The notes under the pieces were generated by a model. The model saw only the letters and a list, made by a program, of their open reading frames with translations. It was not told the origin of the DNA and searched no databases. A DNA stretch of 64,000 nt from an uncultured Candidatus Puniceispirillum sp. (lineage in GTDB: Bacteria > Pseudomonadota > Alphaproteobacteria > Puniceispirillales > Puniceispirillaceae), in NCBI GenBank assembly GCA_905182545.1, contig CAJJBY010000006.1, positions 62,001-126,000 on the forward strand, given 5' to 3'. The translations under genes were made by a program, and so were the position numbers. Positions 22,694-32,698 of the stretch are shown here, piece after piece (position 1 is the stretch's first letter; each line of letters starts with the position of its first letter).

Positions 22694-22769
22694 GGGTGGT
22701 TAGCTCAGCTGGGAGAGCAACTCGTTTACACCGAGTAGGTCGGGGGTTCGAACCCCTCACCACCCACCA
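22694..22769 (+). tRNA. tRNA-Val (TAC)
   Basis: Acceptor GGGTGGT/ACCACCC, D-arm TAGCTCAGCTGGGAGAGC, anticodon loop TTTACAC with anticodon TAC, T-arm GGGGGTTCGAACCCCT, discriminator A, CCA encoded. Confidence 0.97.
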
Positions 22770-22978
22770 TTCCCGCATGTTTTCCCAAAATATATTTGAT
22801 GTGCAAAAGGCGATGCTTGTTGCTGGGCGCTGTTTATGCTGCTTTGGTGTTATGCTAGTTTGGCGCAATGGCGAGACAGGATCAATTTTTTTGAATTCTT
22901 GCCCGATTAAACGCATTTTTTGGGTTGTCCGATGGAAAAACCATGCTACAACCGCACATCAACAAGCCTTGGTTTTAA

Positions 22979-23055
<77 letters not shown>

Positions 23056-23084
23056 TTACTTTCCAAAACATCATATATCGCGGC

Positions 23085-23105
23085 GAACGGCAAAATCTGC
23101 CGTTC
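23085..23105 (+). terminator. Hairpin after tRNA-Asp, probable terminator
   Basis: GAACGGCA and TGCCGTTC pair perfectly around AAATC, 30 bases after the tRNA-Asp CCA. The following sequence AGTTTAGG has only a weak T-run. Confidence 0.5.
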
Positions 23106-23361
23106 AGTTTAGGTTGTTTAAGGCGTCAACAAGATAGCCCCTAATGTTTGCGGCCGAATCATGGGCTTTGTCAGAAGAGCCGTTTGTGGCTTGTGATTAA
23201 CATCTGACGGTCAATCGAAAGCTTTGTTTCTGTTGCTGATCGAGTCAGCCTGTATCAATCCATTGGCAATTTGGTCGGTCTGATGCAAAACTGCCTATCG
23301 CTGGTTTGGTGCAGAACCGGTTATTGTAAAACTGGTCGCTGGGGAATAGGGACAAAGCAGG
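23106..23361. other. Intergenic region, nothing recognised
   Basis: About 255 bases between the tRNA hairpin and the metallo-hydrolase gene. No family-like ORF, repeat or clear promoter was found. Confidence 0.4.
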
Positions 23362-23382
23362 GTGCATGGCAAATCAGGAAAT

Positions 23383-24255
23383 ATGGCAAAGCTAGTTTTA
23401 CTTGGCACTAAAGGCGGCCCGTCACTTCGCGGCGAGGGTGCGTCTTTTTTGCCAACATCGTCGCATCTGGCAATCGCCGGACGGTCGATCATCATTGATT
23501 GCGGCCTTGGCGTTACCGCCAGCATGGTTAAAGCAGGCTATCCATTGACCGGCCTGACCGATATTTTCATCACCCATTGCCATTCGGATCATATTCTTGA
23601 ATTTGGCGCGTTGCTTCATACCGCATGGACTGCTGGTCTTGATCGGCCAGTTTCGGTGTTCGGCCCGCCTGAAATTGTCGCTATCTGGCGCCAATTTTGC
23701 AGAATGATGCGGTTTGACATCACCATCCGAATGGCGGATGAGGGGCGTGTGCCATTTGCCAAAATGGCGCAGATCAACATCATCGATGCGAAAACGCCCG
23801 ATCCAATTCGGCTTGTTGATGAAAATGACCTAACTGTATCGGCCATGCGTAATGATCATCCGCCAGTTGTTGATTCCTATGCTTTACGCTTTGATGAAGA
23901 TGGTAAATCAATCACATTTTCCGGCGATACCCGTTATTTGCCGTCTTTAGCCGGCTTTGCCAAGAATAGTGATGTTTTGGTTCATGAGGCGATGCTGGCA
24001 AAAGGGCTTGATCATGTGCTGGCGAATACCAAAACTGGCGATGACCGGCTTAAAAACCACCTTCTTGCGGCGCATAGCTTTGCTGAACAGGCAGGGCAAA
24101 TTGCTGCTGCTGCCAATGTTGGGCATCTGGTGTTAAATCACCTGATTCCACCTGAGCGCGATATTTGCAATGATGCCGATTGGCAGGCAGAAACCGGCCG
24201 CAGCTTTGACGGGCGCTGTTCAGTTGGGCATGACGGTATGGCGATCGAATTCTAA
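23383..24255 (+). CDS. MBL-fold metallo-hydrolase (RNase Z-like)
   Basis: Metallo-beta-lactamase-fold hydrolase. ITHCHSDHILEFGALL is the HxHxDH metal site near residue 65-70, FSGDTRYLP the later metal aspartate region, and HLVLNHLIPPE carries the last histidine. The layout (glycine-rich start LVLLGTKGGPSLRGEGAS, short linker, no exosite arm) resembles the RNase Z/arylsulfatase-like side of the family, but the usual RNase Z exosite is not evident, so the substrate is open. ATG 23383 has CAGGAA 6-7 nt upstream and begins directly at MAKLVLLGT, so it is preferred to GTG 23362. About 290 residues. Confidence 0.82.
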   Translation: MAKLVLLGTKGGPSLRGEGASFLPTSSHLAIAGRSIIIDCGLGVTASMVKAGYPLTGLTDIFITHCHSDHILEFGALLHTAWTAGLDRPVSVFGPPEIVAIWRQFCRMMRFDITIRMADEGRVPFAKMAQINIIDAKTPDPIRLVDENDLTVSAMRNDHPPVVDSYALRFDEDGKSITFSGDTRYLPSLAGFAKNSDVLVHEAMLAKGLDHVLANTKTGDDRLKNHLLAAHSFAEQAGQIAAAANVGHLVLNHLIPPERDICNDADWQAETGRSFDGRCSVGHDGMAIEF

Positions 24256-24264
24256 CGGGCTAGA

Positions 24265-24924
24265 TCAGGTTTTTCGGGTAATCACAAAACTGACGTCACC
24301 CGAAACATATTTTGTTGATTGCGCGTGGGTTGGGCCAATCGCGGCTTCGGCGCGGCGGATAAAGGCTGCACGATCCGCATAAAATATCTGGCTTTCGATC
24401 TTGGCCTTTGGCGCACATAAAAGATTTAGCACCAGCCCATAACGCGCCCGTGCCATGCAGCAGTCAAGACAGGCAAAGATATAATCCATCCATAGGTCAG
24501 GATCATCACTATGGGTAAGGTTGAACGTGCCGGAAAACAAACAAAAATCAACCAGTTTTGGCGGTGCATTGCCGATTGTGAAAAGCGCATTTTCGGCAGG
24601 AAATGTTTGGTGGCAGGCGGCGATCATTGCCCGATTGATATCAACCCCGTGATAGATCGTTTGGGCATAGGCTGGCGTCTTGTTGATAAATGCTAGCATG
24701 GCACCATATCCGCAGCCAATATCGGCAATTGTGACTGGCTTTTGCGGTGCTAATTGATGCACAAGCGATAGCAAAGCGTCAAAACGCGCAATCTGGCTTG
24801 TTTGTGAACGCCAGAAAACGCCTTGGGCGGTTCTGCCCCGATTGGCAAGCCGGTTACGATAGGTTCGGTTGAGCTGGCGTTCATGGCTGGCATAGATGAA
24901 ACGGCGAAGCAAAGCTGTCTCCAA
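24265..24924 (-). CDS. Class I SAM-dependent methyltransferase
   Basis: 219 residues. ADIGCGYGAMLAF near residue 67-79 is motif I (SAM-binding glycine loop), YHGVDINRAMI motif II with the acidic ribose-binding residue, and FSGTFNLTHSDDPDLW the post-I region. The substrate is not evident; the N-terminus (RRFIYASHERQLNRTYRNRLANRG) is basic. It is convergent with the metallo-hydrolase gene (10 bases apart) and divergent from the ArsC-like gene, so probably monocistronic. Confidence 0.82.
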   Translation of the reverse strand: METALLRRFIYASHERQLNRTYRNRLANRGRTAQGVFWRSQTSQIARFDALLSLVHQLAPQKPVTIADIGCGYGAMLAFINKTPAYAQTIYHGVDINRAMIAACHQTFPAENALFTIGNAPPKLVDFCLFSGTFNLTHSDDPDLWMDYIFACLDCCMARARYGLVLNLLCAPKAKIESQIFYADRAAFIRRAEAAIGPTHAQSTKYVSGDVSFVITRKT

Positions 24925-24982
24925 AAAGCGGGGCGAGGATAGTAATGGCGCCCAAAATTACTTTATCTAGTCCTTTAATGAT

Positions 24983-25012
24983 TTAGGTCATTTATTCACT
25001 TAGGTCATTTAT
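24983..25012. promoter_or_regulatory. Tandem 13-base direct repeat, operator-like
   Basis: TTAGGTCATTTAT occurs exactly at 24983-24995 and again at 25000-25012, a 17-base period, inside the divergent gap between the methyltransferase and ArsC-like genes. A pair of spaced direct repeats can be a binding site for a regulator; which one is unknown. Confidence 0.35.
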
Positions 25013-25173
25013 GACTGAATCTGCGCGTTTCGATTGGGCGTGGCAAGCGCTGTTATGACTGGGGCTTTCCCGGGCTATTCTGGACCATTCCTTGTTTAGA
25101 CATCATAAAAACCTTGCTTGGCAGGGCTGTTGTGGGGCGGTAAGCTTGGCTTCGATCAAACAGGAGGCGGATT

Positions 25174-25509
25174 GTGAAACTTTATGGGCTGAAAAATTGT
25201 GATAGCTGTAAAAAGGCGCTAAAGGCGTTACAATCTGCTGGACAATCAGTTGAATTTATTGATCTTCGGGCAGTGCCAGTTGCGACTGAGCAATTGCAAA
25301 AATGGCTTGATGAACATGGCGATGCGGTTCTGGTAAACCGTAAATCAACAACATGGCGCAGGCTTGACGAACAGGCTCGCCAACAGCCAGCTCTGGGGTT
25401 GCTTAGGGCGAATCAAACCTTGATCAAACGGCCGGTTATTGAAAGCGGTGACAATAGTTTTGTTGGCTGGACAGCCGAAGTGCAAACAGCGCTTGGGCTT
25501 GCCCGATAG
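25174..25509 (+). CDS. ArsC/Spx-family protein (YffB-like)
   Basis: 111 residues, thioredoxin-like fold. The N-terminus LYGLKNCDSCKKALKAL carries the CxxC pair; LINRKSTTWRRL-type text (LVNRKSTTWRRL) and LIKRPVIESGDNSFVGW match the ArsC family core with the conserved Arg-Pro. This subgroup is mostly uncharacterised and probably glutathione-linked; arsenate reduction should not be assumed, since no ars genes are nearby. The start is GTG 25174 with AGGAGG 5-10 nt upstream, a strong site. Confidence 0.88.
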   Translation: MKLYGLKNCDSCKKALKALQSAGQSVEFIDLRAVPVATEQLQKWLDEHGDAVLVNRKSTTWRRLDEQARQQPALGLLRANQTLIKRPVIESGDNSFVGWTAEVQTALGLAR

Positions 25510-25617
25510 GGACGCGCGTTTGTTTGGGTTGGTTTTGTCAAAACAAATGACTATAACTCTGCTTTTGAATAATGCGGTTAGCCGCATTTCCTTTGACTGC
25601 ATTAAGGTGTTTTGATC

Positions 25618-25971
25618 ATGGCAAAAAAACGGATGGTGATGGAGCTTGGCATGGGCAGCTCGCTTCGCCAGCAAGATTATACGCGGGCGGCATGCCGCGC
25701 GGTTGAAGACGCGCTTTGGCATAATTCTCTGTCAATTGCTGATGCCTTTGGCCTTGATCGTTCGGCAATGATCATCGAAGTGGAAATTGGCGTCCAGCAG
25801 CCGGAAAAGGTGGACACTGACAAGGTTGCTGTAATCTTGCCTTATGGGCAGGGGTCGGTTCGCGCTGTTCATGGCGGTCTTGACGTGCCAAAGCCTGATG
25901 GCGGCGTTACCGTTATCGCCAATGCGGCGGTGGTGGTTTATCTCGATCTTGAGCCTGCAGGAGCCGCATGA
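25618..25971 (+). CDS. Lin0512-family protein, first of a tandem pair
   Basis: 117 residues from ATG 25618 (track start TTG 25612 adds two residues). The pattern RMVMELGMGSSLRQQDYTRAACRAVEDAL, then VEIGVQQPEKVD and VHGGLDVPKPDG, matches the Lin0512 family, a conserved small protein of unknown function. About 40 percent of positions look identical to the next gene by eye, so the two arose by duplication. Its stop overlaps the next start (ATGA), and a CAGGAG site lies inside its end. Likely translated together, perhaps as a hetero-oligomer. Confidence 0.8.
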   Translation: MAKKRMVMELGMGSSLRQQDYTRAACRAVEDALWHNSLSIADAFGLDRSAMIIEVEIGVQQPEKVDTDKVAVILPYGQGSVRAVHGGLDVPKPDGGVTVIANAAVVVYLDLEPAGAA

Positions 25972-26327
25972 TGAAACGTATCATTCTTGAAATGGGTACC
26001 GGTAATGATCTTTATGGTGAAGATTATACAAAGGCGGCTTGCCGGGCTGTCGATGACGCGCTTCATCATAGTTCTTTGATTCTGTTCCGGTCACTTGGGT
26101 TTGATCATGCCGATATGGATGTGCGTGTGACGATCGCCGTGCAGGATCCAGAAAAGGTTGACCAAGCCATTGTTGCCGCCAAGCTTCCGCGTGGAAATGC
26201 GGCAGTCCAAGTCGTTAAAGGCGGCTTGGATGTTGTTGATAATGTTCATAATACCAAATCTGTAATCGCCACCGCTGCGGTCGAGGCCTATCTTGATATT
26301 GATCCCAAGGACTGGGTGTCGGCCTAG
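25968..26327 (+). CDS. Lin0512-family protein, second of a tandem pair
   Basis: 119 residues. RIILEMGTGNDLYGEDYTKAACRAVDDAL, VTIAVQDPEKVDQA and VVKGGLDVVDNVHN mirror the upstream paralogue at the same positions. Either ATG (25968 or 25971) can be the start; CAGGAG at 25958-25963 fits both. Function unknown. An EamA transporter gene follows after 29 bases on the same strand. Confidence 0.8.
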   Translation: MMKRIILEMGTGNDLYGEDYTKAACRAVDDALHHSSLILFRSLGFDHADMDVRVTIAVQDPEKVDQAIVAAKLPRGNAAVQVVKGGLDVVDNVHNTKSVIATAAVEAYLDIDPKDWVSA

Positions 26328-26356
26328 CGTTTAGAGCCTGCCAATAAGGAGGCGAT

Positions 26357-27223
26357 ATGGCGCCGTTTGACATGCTGCTTTATGCTGGCGTGGTGTTTGG
26401 CTGGTCAACAAGCTGGCTGCCGTTAAAATGGCAGCTTGGCGTTGTTGCGCCCGAAATCTCTTTGTTTTGGCGGTTTTTGATGGCAGCGCCGATGATGGCG
26501 CTTTTGGCGATTATGTTTGGCCAGTCATTGCGGTTTGATTGGCGGGTTCATTGGCGATTTGCCGCGCTTGGCCTGTTTATTTTCTCAGGTAATTTCACGC
26601 TATTTTATCACGCTGCCAACGGGGTGGCATCAGGGCTTTTGGCGGTGGTTTTTTCAACCGCTTCATTGGTCAATGTTCTTATGGGAGCAGCGCTAGGACG
26701 CCAGCGTCCGCCAATGCGGCATCTGCTTGCCGCCTTTGTCGGGATCAGCGGGGTTGCGCTGTTATATTGGCCTGAATTACAGCTATCCAAAACGGCATTG
26801 CCAAGCCTGATGCTTTGCCTTGTTGGCACATTGTTTTTTTGCAGTGGCAACATGGTTTCGGCCGCTAGCCAGCGTCGCGGTATTCCGGTTTTTGCGTCGA
26901 CGGCTTGGGGCATGGCCTATGGGGCTTGCTATCTTGGGCTGGTGTCATATGTCATGGGCTATGAATTTGTGATCGAGCGAACCCCACTTTATGTCGGTTC
27001 GCTGATGTGGTTGACGATTATTTCGTCAGTCATGACATTTAGCTGTTATTTGATGCTGATTGGCAAGATTGGCGCCAGCCGTGCAGGCTATGCAACCGTG
27101 ATGTTTCCGGTTTTTGCCCTGCTGATTTCAACTGGATTTGAAAATTACCATTGGACCTTGCTTGGTATTGCCGGATTAGGGCTGGTCGTCGTTGGCAATA
27201 TCATCATGATTCGTGCCCGCTAA
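26357..27223 (+). CDS. EamA/DMT-superfamily transporter
   Basis: 288 residues with about ten predicted membrane helices in two repeated halves, as in drug/metabolite transporters of the inner membrane. The first half contains FWRFLMAAPMMALLAIMF and GNFTLFYHAANGVASGLLAVVFS, the second GMAYGACYLGLVSYVMGY and ASRAGYATVMFPVFALLIS, both typical EamA segments. AAGGAGGCGAT before the ATG is a strong ribosome binding site. The substrate is not predictable from sequence. Confidence 0.88.
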   Translation: MAPFDMLLYAGVVFGWSTSWLPLKWQLGVVAPEISLFWRFLMAAPMMALLAIMFGQSLRFDWRVHWRFAALGLFIFSGNFTLFYHAANGVASGLLAVVFSTASLVNVLMGAALGRQRPPMRHLLAAFVGISGVALLYWPELQLSKTALPSLMLCLVGTLFFCSGNMVSAASQRRGIPVFASTAWGMAYGACYLGLVSYVMGYEFVIERTPLYVGSLMWLTIISSVMTFSCYLMLIGKIGASRAGYATVMFPVFALLISTGFENYHWTLLGIAGLGLVVVGNIIMIRAR

Positions 27224-27235
27224 ATAGATGATTAT

Positions 27236-27679
27236 CTAGGCAAGTAACATCGCCGCTAGGCTAGTCACTGCGCCGATGGTCAAAATGGTTCGAAGCCGCA
27301 TATACCAAGCGGGGATGAGCCCGCGACTGGCGGATTGGTGATCCACCGACCAAGTCAGGGCAAATAACGGCATCAAAGCAAGAAGTCGCAGATTAGCGTC
27401 AAAAATCAGCAGGGTGGCAAAACCCATAAGTGCCGGTGTGATTGACCAGACATACCAATAAGGGCTGCGATCGTCCTGCATGGCCAATCCCCAATGAACA
27501 GCGCCAAGAAAGCTGAGGATAATGGCACCATAGGTGGTGCCGCCGATGAATCCATAAAGCACCAGCGCGTCAACGCCGCTATGCGTGCCAACCGCGGCAA
27601 GCCCAAAGGGAATAAGACCTCCCCAGCCGAGCAGGGAAGGCATGTCCGGAATGGGGCTGTGCGGGGCTTGATTGTTCAT
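27236..27679 (-). CDS. DUF3429 family membrane protein
   Basis: 147 residues from ATG 27679, preceded by AAGGATCGAGTG; the longer track start adds non-homologous residues. Four or five hydrophobic segments: LLGWGGLIPFGLAAVG, LYGFIGGTTYGAIILSFLGAVHWGLAM (the most conserved block), YVWSITPALMGFATLL, LALMPLFALTW, and a C-terminal helix. The family is of unknown function and common in proteobacteria. Convergent with the EamA gene. Confidence 0.8.
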   Translation of the reverse strand: MNNQAPHSPIPDMPSLLGWGGLIPFGLAAVGTHSGVDALVLYGFIGGTTYGAIILSFLGAVHWGLAMQDDRSPYWYVWSITPALMGFATLLIFDANLRLLALMPLFALTWSVDHQSASRGLIPAWYMRLRTILTIGAVTSLAAMLLA

Positions 27680-27930
27680 CACTCGATCCTTGTTGGCGAT
27701 CAGATACAGATTAGGTCTTATGGTATGGCCTGCCAAGATGGTTAAAAGTAACTTAGGCAATCTTCAATGTGAGATGCAACCATCCATCACAGGTCTGTAT
27801 CCAGCCAAGCTTTGCAATCCCCAGAATTTTGGCTTAAATCCGATATTTTTCCGCTTTGCAGCTTGCAATTAGGGCGTCGCTGACTTATCTAATTGAGGTA
27901 AGTTTCCGACCTGCTGTTCAGGAGCCCCCA

Positions 27931-28296
27931 TTGGATTTGTTTCTTGGTGAATATCTGCCAATTGCGGTCTTTTTCGCCATTGCACTTGGGCTGTCTCTTG
28001 CCTTTGTGCTGACCGCTTTTGTGTTTGGTAATCAGCGGCCTGACAGCGAAAAAATGACCGCCTATGAATGTGGCTTTGACGCGTTTGATGATTCGCGCCG
28101 TCAATTTGACGTTCGGTTTTATCTTGTCGCCATTCTGTTTATTATTTTTGATCTTGAGGTGGCGTTTCTGTTCCCTTGGGCGGTTTCGCTTGGTGGCATT
28201 GGGTTGTTTGGTTTCTGGTCAATGATGCTGTTTCTTGTCGTTTTGACCATCGGCTTTATTTATGAATGGAAAAAAGGAGCGCTGGAATGGGAGTGA
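27931..28296 (+). CDS. nuoA: NADH-quinone oxidoreductase subunit A
   Basis: First gene of the complex I operon. 121 residues and three membrane helices. [43 protein letters not shown] is the signature region, with the conserved Cys-Gly loop and the FDLE motif. I take TTG 27931 as the start, because CAGGAG lies 7 nt upstream and [14 protein letters not shown] is where family similarity begins; the track start 27856 would add 25 non-hydrophobic residues. Its end overlaps nuoB. Confidence 0.94.
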   Translation: MDLFLGEYLPIAVFFAIALGLSLAFVLTAFVFGNQRPDSEKMTAYECGFDAFDDSRRQFDVRFYLVAILFIIFDLEVAFLFPWAVSLGGIGLFGFWSMMLFLVVLTIGFIYEWKKGALEWE

Positions 28297-28836
28297 TGGA
28301 TCCATCATTGGCACCGCCAATACCACCGGGCGCCGATCAGGACGCTATTTTGCGCGCTGTTGGTGACGAAATCACCAATCGCGGTTTTGTCATCGCCAAG
28401 GCTGATAAATTGTTCAATTGGGCGCGATCAGGCTCGCTATGGCCAATGACCTTTGGTCTGGCTTGTTGCGCTGTTGAAATGATGCATTCAGCCGCCAGCC
28501 GGTATGATATGGACCGTTATGGTATGCTGTTCCGGCCGAGCCCACGCCAGTCAGATGTGATGATTGTTGCTGGTACTCTGACCAACAAGATGGCACCTGC
28601 TTTGCGCCGTGTTTATGACCAGATGCCAGAACCGCGTTGGGTTCTGTCGATGGGGTCATGCGCCAATGGTGGCGGCTATTATCATTATTCCTACGCTGTT
28701 GTTCGCGGGTGTGATCGCATTGTTCCTGGTTGATGTCTATGTGCCGGGTTGTCCGCCAACGGCCGAAGCGTTGATTTACGGTCTTTTGCAATTGCAAAAG
28801 AAAATCCGTCGCACCGCTACGATTGCCCGCAGCTAG
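28287..28836 (+). CDS. nuoB: NADH-quinone oxidoreductase subunit B, one frameshift
   Basis: Peripheral-arm subunit that holds the last iron-sulfur cluster N2 before quinone. Cluster ligands are visible: [31 protein letters not shown], and, after the break, [20 protein letters not shown]. The first frame ends at 28733 just after CDRIVPG; removing one base near 28728 gives [14 protein letters not shown]. Complex I cannot work without the last part, so a sequence error is likely. ATG 28287 overlaps the nuoA end and has AAAAGGAGC upstream. Joined length about 183 residues. Confidence 0.92.
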
Positions 28837-28888
28837 GCCAATAACCTCGCCGTTTCCTTATGTTAGCTAGCCTTGAGAGGGCGCTGCA

Positions 28889-29548
28889 ATGAATGAAAAT
28901 GACCTGATTGACGAAGCTGGCATTGCCAGCGAGTCGCCTTTGCAGATAATGGCCGATCATTTGCGCGAAATCGGGCAGGGGATTGTGCTGTCATCGGGCA
29001 TTATTCACGGTGAAATTGAATTGCAGGTGAATGCTGGTAATGTGGTGCAGCTATTGATGTTGGTGCGCGATGACCGGCAGGCCGCCTTTACCCAGCTTAT
29101 TGATCTGACAGCGGTTGACTATCCCGAACGCAAAAACCGGTTTGATGTTGTTTATCAAATGTTATCGATGAGCAACAACATGCGGCTTCGGATTGTTGCG
29201 ACGGTGAGTGAAGGCCAGACCGTTCCGTCAGTCACCGGCGTGTTCATGGCGGCAAATTGGGCTGAACGCGAAGTCTGGGACATGTTTGGAATTTTCTTTT
29301 CCGGCCATCCGGATTTGCGCCGCCTGCTGACCGATTATGGTTTTGAGGGGCATCCGCTTCGCAAGGATTTCCCGCTGACTGGTCATGTCGAGGTTCGTTA
29401 TGATGACACGCAGCGCCGCGTCATTAACGAGCCGGTGCATCTGGTTCAAGAATTCCGCGATTTTGATTTCCTTAGCCCGTGGGAAGGGATGCATAACGAG
29501 CTTGGCGGCAGTGCTGCCAAAGCTGATCCCGACAAAACGGCAAAATAG
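28889..29548 (+). CDS. nuoC: NADH-quinone oxidoreductase subunit C
   Basis: 30-kDa peripheral-arm subunit, 219 residues, separate from NuoD. The signature block [25 protein letters not shown], then [15 protein letters not shown], is complete. The C-terminus [10 protein letters not shown] is typical of alphaproteobacterial NuoC. GAGAGGGCGCTGC precedes the ATG. nuoD starts 17 bases downstream. Confidence 0.95.
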   Translation: MNENDLIDEAGIASESPLQIMADHLREIGQGIVLSSGIIHGEIELQVNAGNVVQLLMLVRDDRQAAFTQLIDLTAVDYPERKNRFDVVYQMLSMSNNMRLRIVATVSEGQTVPSVTGVFMAANWAEREVWDMFGIFFSGHPDLRRLLTDYGFEGHPLRKDFPLTGHVEVRYDDTQRRVINEPVHLVQEFRDFDFLSPWEGMHNELGGSAAKADPDKTAK

Positions 29549-29565
29549 GGCGTAAAGAGACAAAC

Positions 29566-30744
29566 ATGGCAGAGATGCAGATCAAACCGATTACGATGAA
29601 TTTTGGCCCGCAGCATCCGGCGGCGCATGGCGTTTTGCGGCTTGTGCTGGAAATGGATGGCGAGGTGATCGAACGCGCCGACCCCCATATTGGGCTTTTG
29701 CATCGTGGTACTGAAAAGCTGATCGAACATAAAACCTATCTTCAGGCTTTGCCTTATTTTGATCGCCTAGATTATGTATCGCCAATGAATCAGGAACATG
29801 CTTGGGCATTGTCGATTGAAAAGGCGCTTGGCATCAAGGTGCCACGGCGGGCGCAATATATCCGTGTTCTTTATTGCGAAATTGGCCGGATTTTGAACCA
29901 TCTTTTGAATCTGACCACCTTTGCCATTGATGTTGGGGCGATGACGCCGCTTTTGTGGGGCTTTGAAGAGCGCGAACATTTGATGGGGTTCTACGAGCGC
30001 GCATGTGGCGCGCGGCTTCACGCTGCCTATTTCCGCCCGGGTGGTGTGCATCAAGATTTGCCCGATGATTTGCTTCGCGACATCAATAACTGGACCAAAA
30101 CATTTCCGGCCTTCATTCAGGATATGGAAACCCTGCTTAGCGAAAACCGAATCTTTAAACAGCGTACGGTTGATATTGGCGTGATCAGTGAAGAAGACGC
30201 CTTGTCGCTTGGCATGACTGGCCCTTGTCTCCGCGGATCGGGTGTTGCGTGGGATTTGCGCAAAAATCAGCCGTATGATGTCTATGATGAAATGGATTTC
30301 GACATTCCCATCGGCAAAACCGGTGATTGCTATGCGCGGTATCTAATCCGTGTCGAGGAAATGCGCCAGTCACTGCGTATCATCGAGCAGGCCATTGCCA
30401 ATATGCCAAGCGGGCCGGTAATGGCGCCCGATCATAAGGTGACGCCGCCACAACGTGGTGAGATGAAACAATCGATGGAAGCCTTGATTCATCATTTCAA
30501 GCTTTACACCGAAGGGTTCCATGTTCCTGAGGGCGAAAGCTATACCGCTGTTGAAGCGCCAAAGGGCGAATTTGGCGTGTTTTTGGTGTCGGATGGCACA
30601 AATAAGCCCTATCGGTGCAAAATCCGCGCACCGGGGTTTTATTTCATGGCAGCGGTAGATCATTTGTCGCGCGGTCATATGCTGGCCGATTCAGTGGCGA
30701 TTATTGGATCGCTTGATATTGTTTTTGGTGAGATTGACCGATGA
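29566..30744 (+). CDS. nuoD: NADH-quinone oxidoreductase subunit D
   Basis: 49-kDa subunit, 392 residues, which with NuoB forms the quinone-reducing site. [23 protein letters not shown] and [15 protein letters not shown] are the hallmark quinone-site motifs (His and Tyr), and the end [19 protein letters not shown] and DIVFGEIDR matches. The stop overlaps the nuoE start as ATGA, so the genes are translationally coupled. Confidence 0.97.
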   Translation: MAEMQIKPITMNFGPQHPAAHGVLRLVLEMDGEVIERADPHIGLLHRGTEKLIEHKTYLQALPYFDRLDYVSPMNQEHAWALSIEKALGIKVPRRAQYIRVLYCEIGRILNHLLNLTTFAIDVGAMTPLLWGFEEREHLMGFYERACGARLHAAYFRPGGVHQDLPDDLLRDINNWTKTFPAFIQDMETLLSENRIFKQRTVDIGVISEEDALSLGMTGPCLRGSGVAWDLRKNQPYDVYDEMDFDIPIGKTGDCYARYLIRVEEMRQSLRIIEQAIANMPSGPVMAPDHKVTPPQRGEMKQSMEALIHHFKLYTEGFHVPEGESYTAVEAPKGEFGVFLVSDGTNKPYRCKIRAPGFYFMAAVDHLSRGHMLADSVAIIGSLDIVFGEIDR

Positions 30745-31398
30745 GTATTGAAGACCGCATTGCCAGTGATCAGCCTGACAGCTTTGCCTTTTCCAAGGCA
30801 GAATGAAGCTGAAATCAAGCGGATTGTTGCAAAATATCCAAAAGGTCGTCAGGCCAGCGCGGTGATGCCGCTTCTTGATCTGGCGCAACGCCAGCATGAA
30901 AACTGGATTCCGATGAAGGCGATTGAACTGATCGCAGCCAAGCTGGACATGGCAGAGATTCGCGTTCTTGAAGTGGCAACTTTTTACACCATGTTCAATC
31001 TAAAGCCGGTTGGAAAATATTTCCTACAGGCCTGCACAACAACACCTTGTTGGTTGCGCGGATCAGATGAAATGATGCGGGCCATCAAAGACCGTTACCA
31101 AATTTCATCAGGGCAAACCTCGGCTTGCGGGCGGTTCTCGCTTCTTGAGGTTGAATGTCTTGGGGCGTGCGTGAATGCGCCAATCCTGCAAGTGAATGAC
31201 GATTTCTACGAAGATCTTGATTATCAATCCACCGGTGCGCTTCTCTGCTCGCTTGAGACGGATGCGCCATTGGCGGTTGGATCGGTTCTTGGCCGGTCTG
31301 GATCCGAGCCGACAACCGGTGCAACAACGCTGGCAGCCGGAAAACCAGGCAAAGCGGCAACTGGCGCAACCAAAAAGCGGAGCCAAGCCAATGCTTAA
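30741..31398 (+). CDS. nuoE: NADH-quinone oxidoreductase subunit E, one frameshift
   Basis: 24-kDa subunit with the N1a [2Fe-2S] cluster. The true start is ATG 30741, overlapping the nuoD stop; [21 protein letters not shown] is the N-terminus in that frame and hits TGA near 30804. The following frame continues with [31 protein letters not shown], the normal next segment. Ligands: QACTTTPCW and [11 protein letters not shown]. The C-terminus is a low-complexity Gly/Ala/Thr/Lys tail of about 35 residues. The start given in the track (30748, TTG) is a frame artefact. It overlaps nuoF by 8 bases. Confidence 0.9.
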
Positions 31399-32683
31399 TG
31401 ATGCAGACCGTATTTTTACCAATATCTATGGCTGGGGTGACGCTGGTTTAAAGGGCGCAAAGGCACGCGGCGACTGGGATAAAACCGCAAAGCTGTTGGC
31501 GCTTGGCCATGATGAAATTATCGAGCGAATGAAGGCATCGGGCCTTCGTGGGCGCGGCGGCGCTGGATTCCCGACAGGGTTGAAATGGTCATTCATGCCA
31601 AAAGAGGTCAAAGACCGTCCGCATTATCTGGTGGTGAATGCCGATGAGTCCGAGCCGGGCACATGTAAGGATCGTGATATCATCCGTCATGAGCCGCATA
31701 AATTGCTTGAAGGGTGTGTTATTGCCGGTTTTGCGATGCGGGCGCATGCGGCCTATATCTATATCCGCGGCGAATTTGTGAATGAGGCACGCCGCCTTCA
31801 AGCCGAGATTAACGAGGCTTATGATGCTGGCCTGCTTGGCAAAGATGCGGCAAAATCAGGTTGGGCATTTGATATTTATCTGCATCGCGGTGCAGGGGCT
31901 TATATCTGCGGCGAAGAAACCGCACTATTGGAATCATTGGAAGGCCGGAAAGGCCAGCCACGGCTAAAACCGCCATTCCCAGCCGGTGTTGGTCTTTATG
32001 GATGCCCGACAACGGTGAATAATGTTGAATCGATTGCTGTTGCCCCAACCATCTTGCGTCGTGGTGCCGATTGGTTTGCCGGTCTTGGCAAGGAAAATAA
32101 CACAGGCACAAAATTATTCTGCATTTCGGGTCATGTGAATAACCCATGTAATGTCGAAGAAGAAATGGGCATTCCGCTTCGTGAATTGCTGGAAAAGCAT
32201 GCAGGCGGGGTTCGCGGTGGCTGGGATAATCTGCTTGCGGTCATTCCGGGTGGATCATCAACACCATTGATGCCAAAAGACGTATGCGCCGATATCACCA
32301 TGGATTTTGACGCGCTTCGCAATGCCGGAACAGGGCTTGGCACTGCGGGCATCATCGTGATGGATAAAAGCACCGATGTGGTTAAGGCGATTTCGCGGCT
32401 ATCTTATTTCTACAAGCATGAATCTTGTGGCCAATGCACGCCATGCCGTGAAGGCACTGGTTGGATGTGGCGGATGATGGAACGGCTTGTTCGCGGTGAG
32501 GCGGAAAGCCATGAAATTGACACGCTTGAACAGGTAACACGCCAAATCGAAGGTCATACAATTTGTGCGCTTGGTGATGCTGCGGCATGGCCAATTCAGG
32601 GGCTTATCAAACATTTCCGGCCCGAAATCGAACGACGGATTGCAGCGCGCCATGCGGTTGATGCTGTGAATGCGGCAGAATAG
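31391..32683 (+). CDS. nuoF: NADH-quinone oxidoreductase subunit F
   Basis: 51-kDa NADH- and FMN-binding subunit. Start ATG 31391, inside the end of nuoE; the track start 31196 reads the nuoE sequence in another frame. 430 residues. [17 protein letters not shown] is the NADH-binding loop, [19 protein letters not shown] the FMN-binding part, and [12 protein letters not shown] plus [12 protein letters not shown] bind cluster N3. Complete and in frame. Confidence 0.96.
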   Translation: MLNDADRIFTNIYGWGDAGLKGAKARGDWDKTAKLLALGHDEIIERMKASGLRGRGGAGFPTGLKWSFMPKEVKDRPHYLVVNADESEPGTCKDRDIIRHEPHKLLEGCVIAGFAMRAHAAYIYIRGEFVNEARRLQAEINEAYDAGLLGKDAAKSGWAFDIYLHRGAGAYICGEETALLESLEGRKGQPRLKPPFPAGVGLYGCPTTVNNVESIAVAPTILRRGADWFAGLGKENNTGTKLFCISGHVNNPCNVEEEMGIPLRELLEKHAGGVRGGWDNLLAVIPGGSSTPLMPKDVCADITMDFDALRNAGTGLGTAGIIVMDKSTDVVKAISRLSYFYKHESCGQCTPCREGTGWMWRMMERLVRGEAESHEIDTLEQVTRQIEGHTICALGDAAAWPIQGLIKHFRPEIERRIAARHAVDAVNAAE

Positions 32684-32698
32684 GAAGCGGACAGCACC

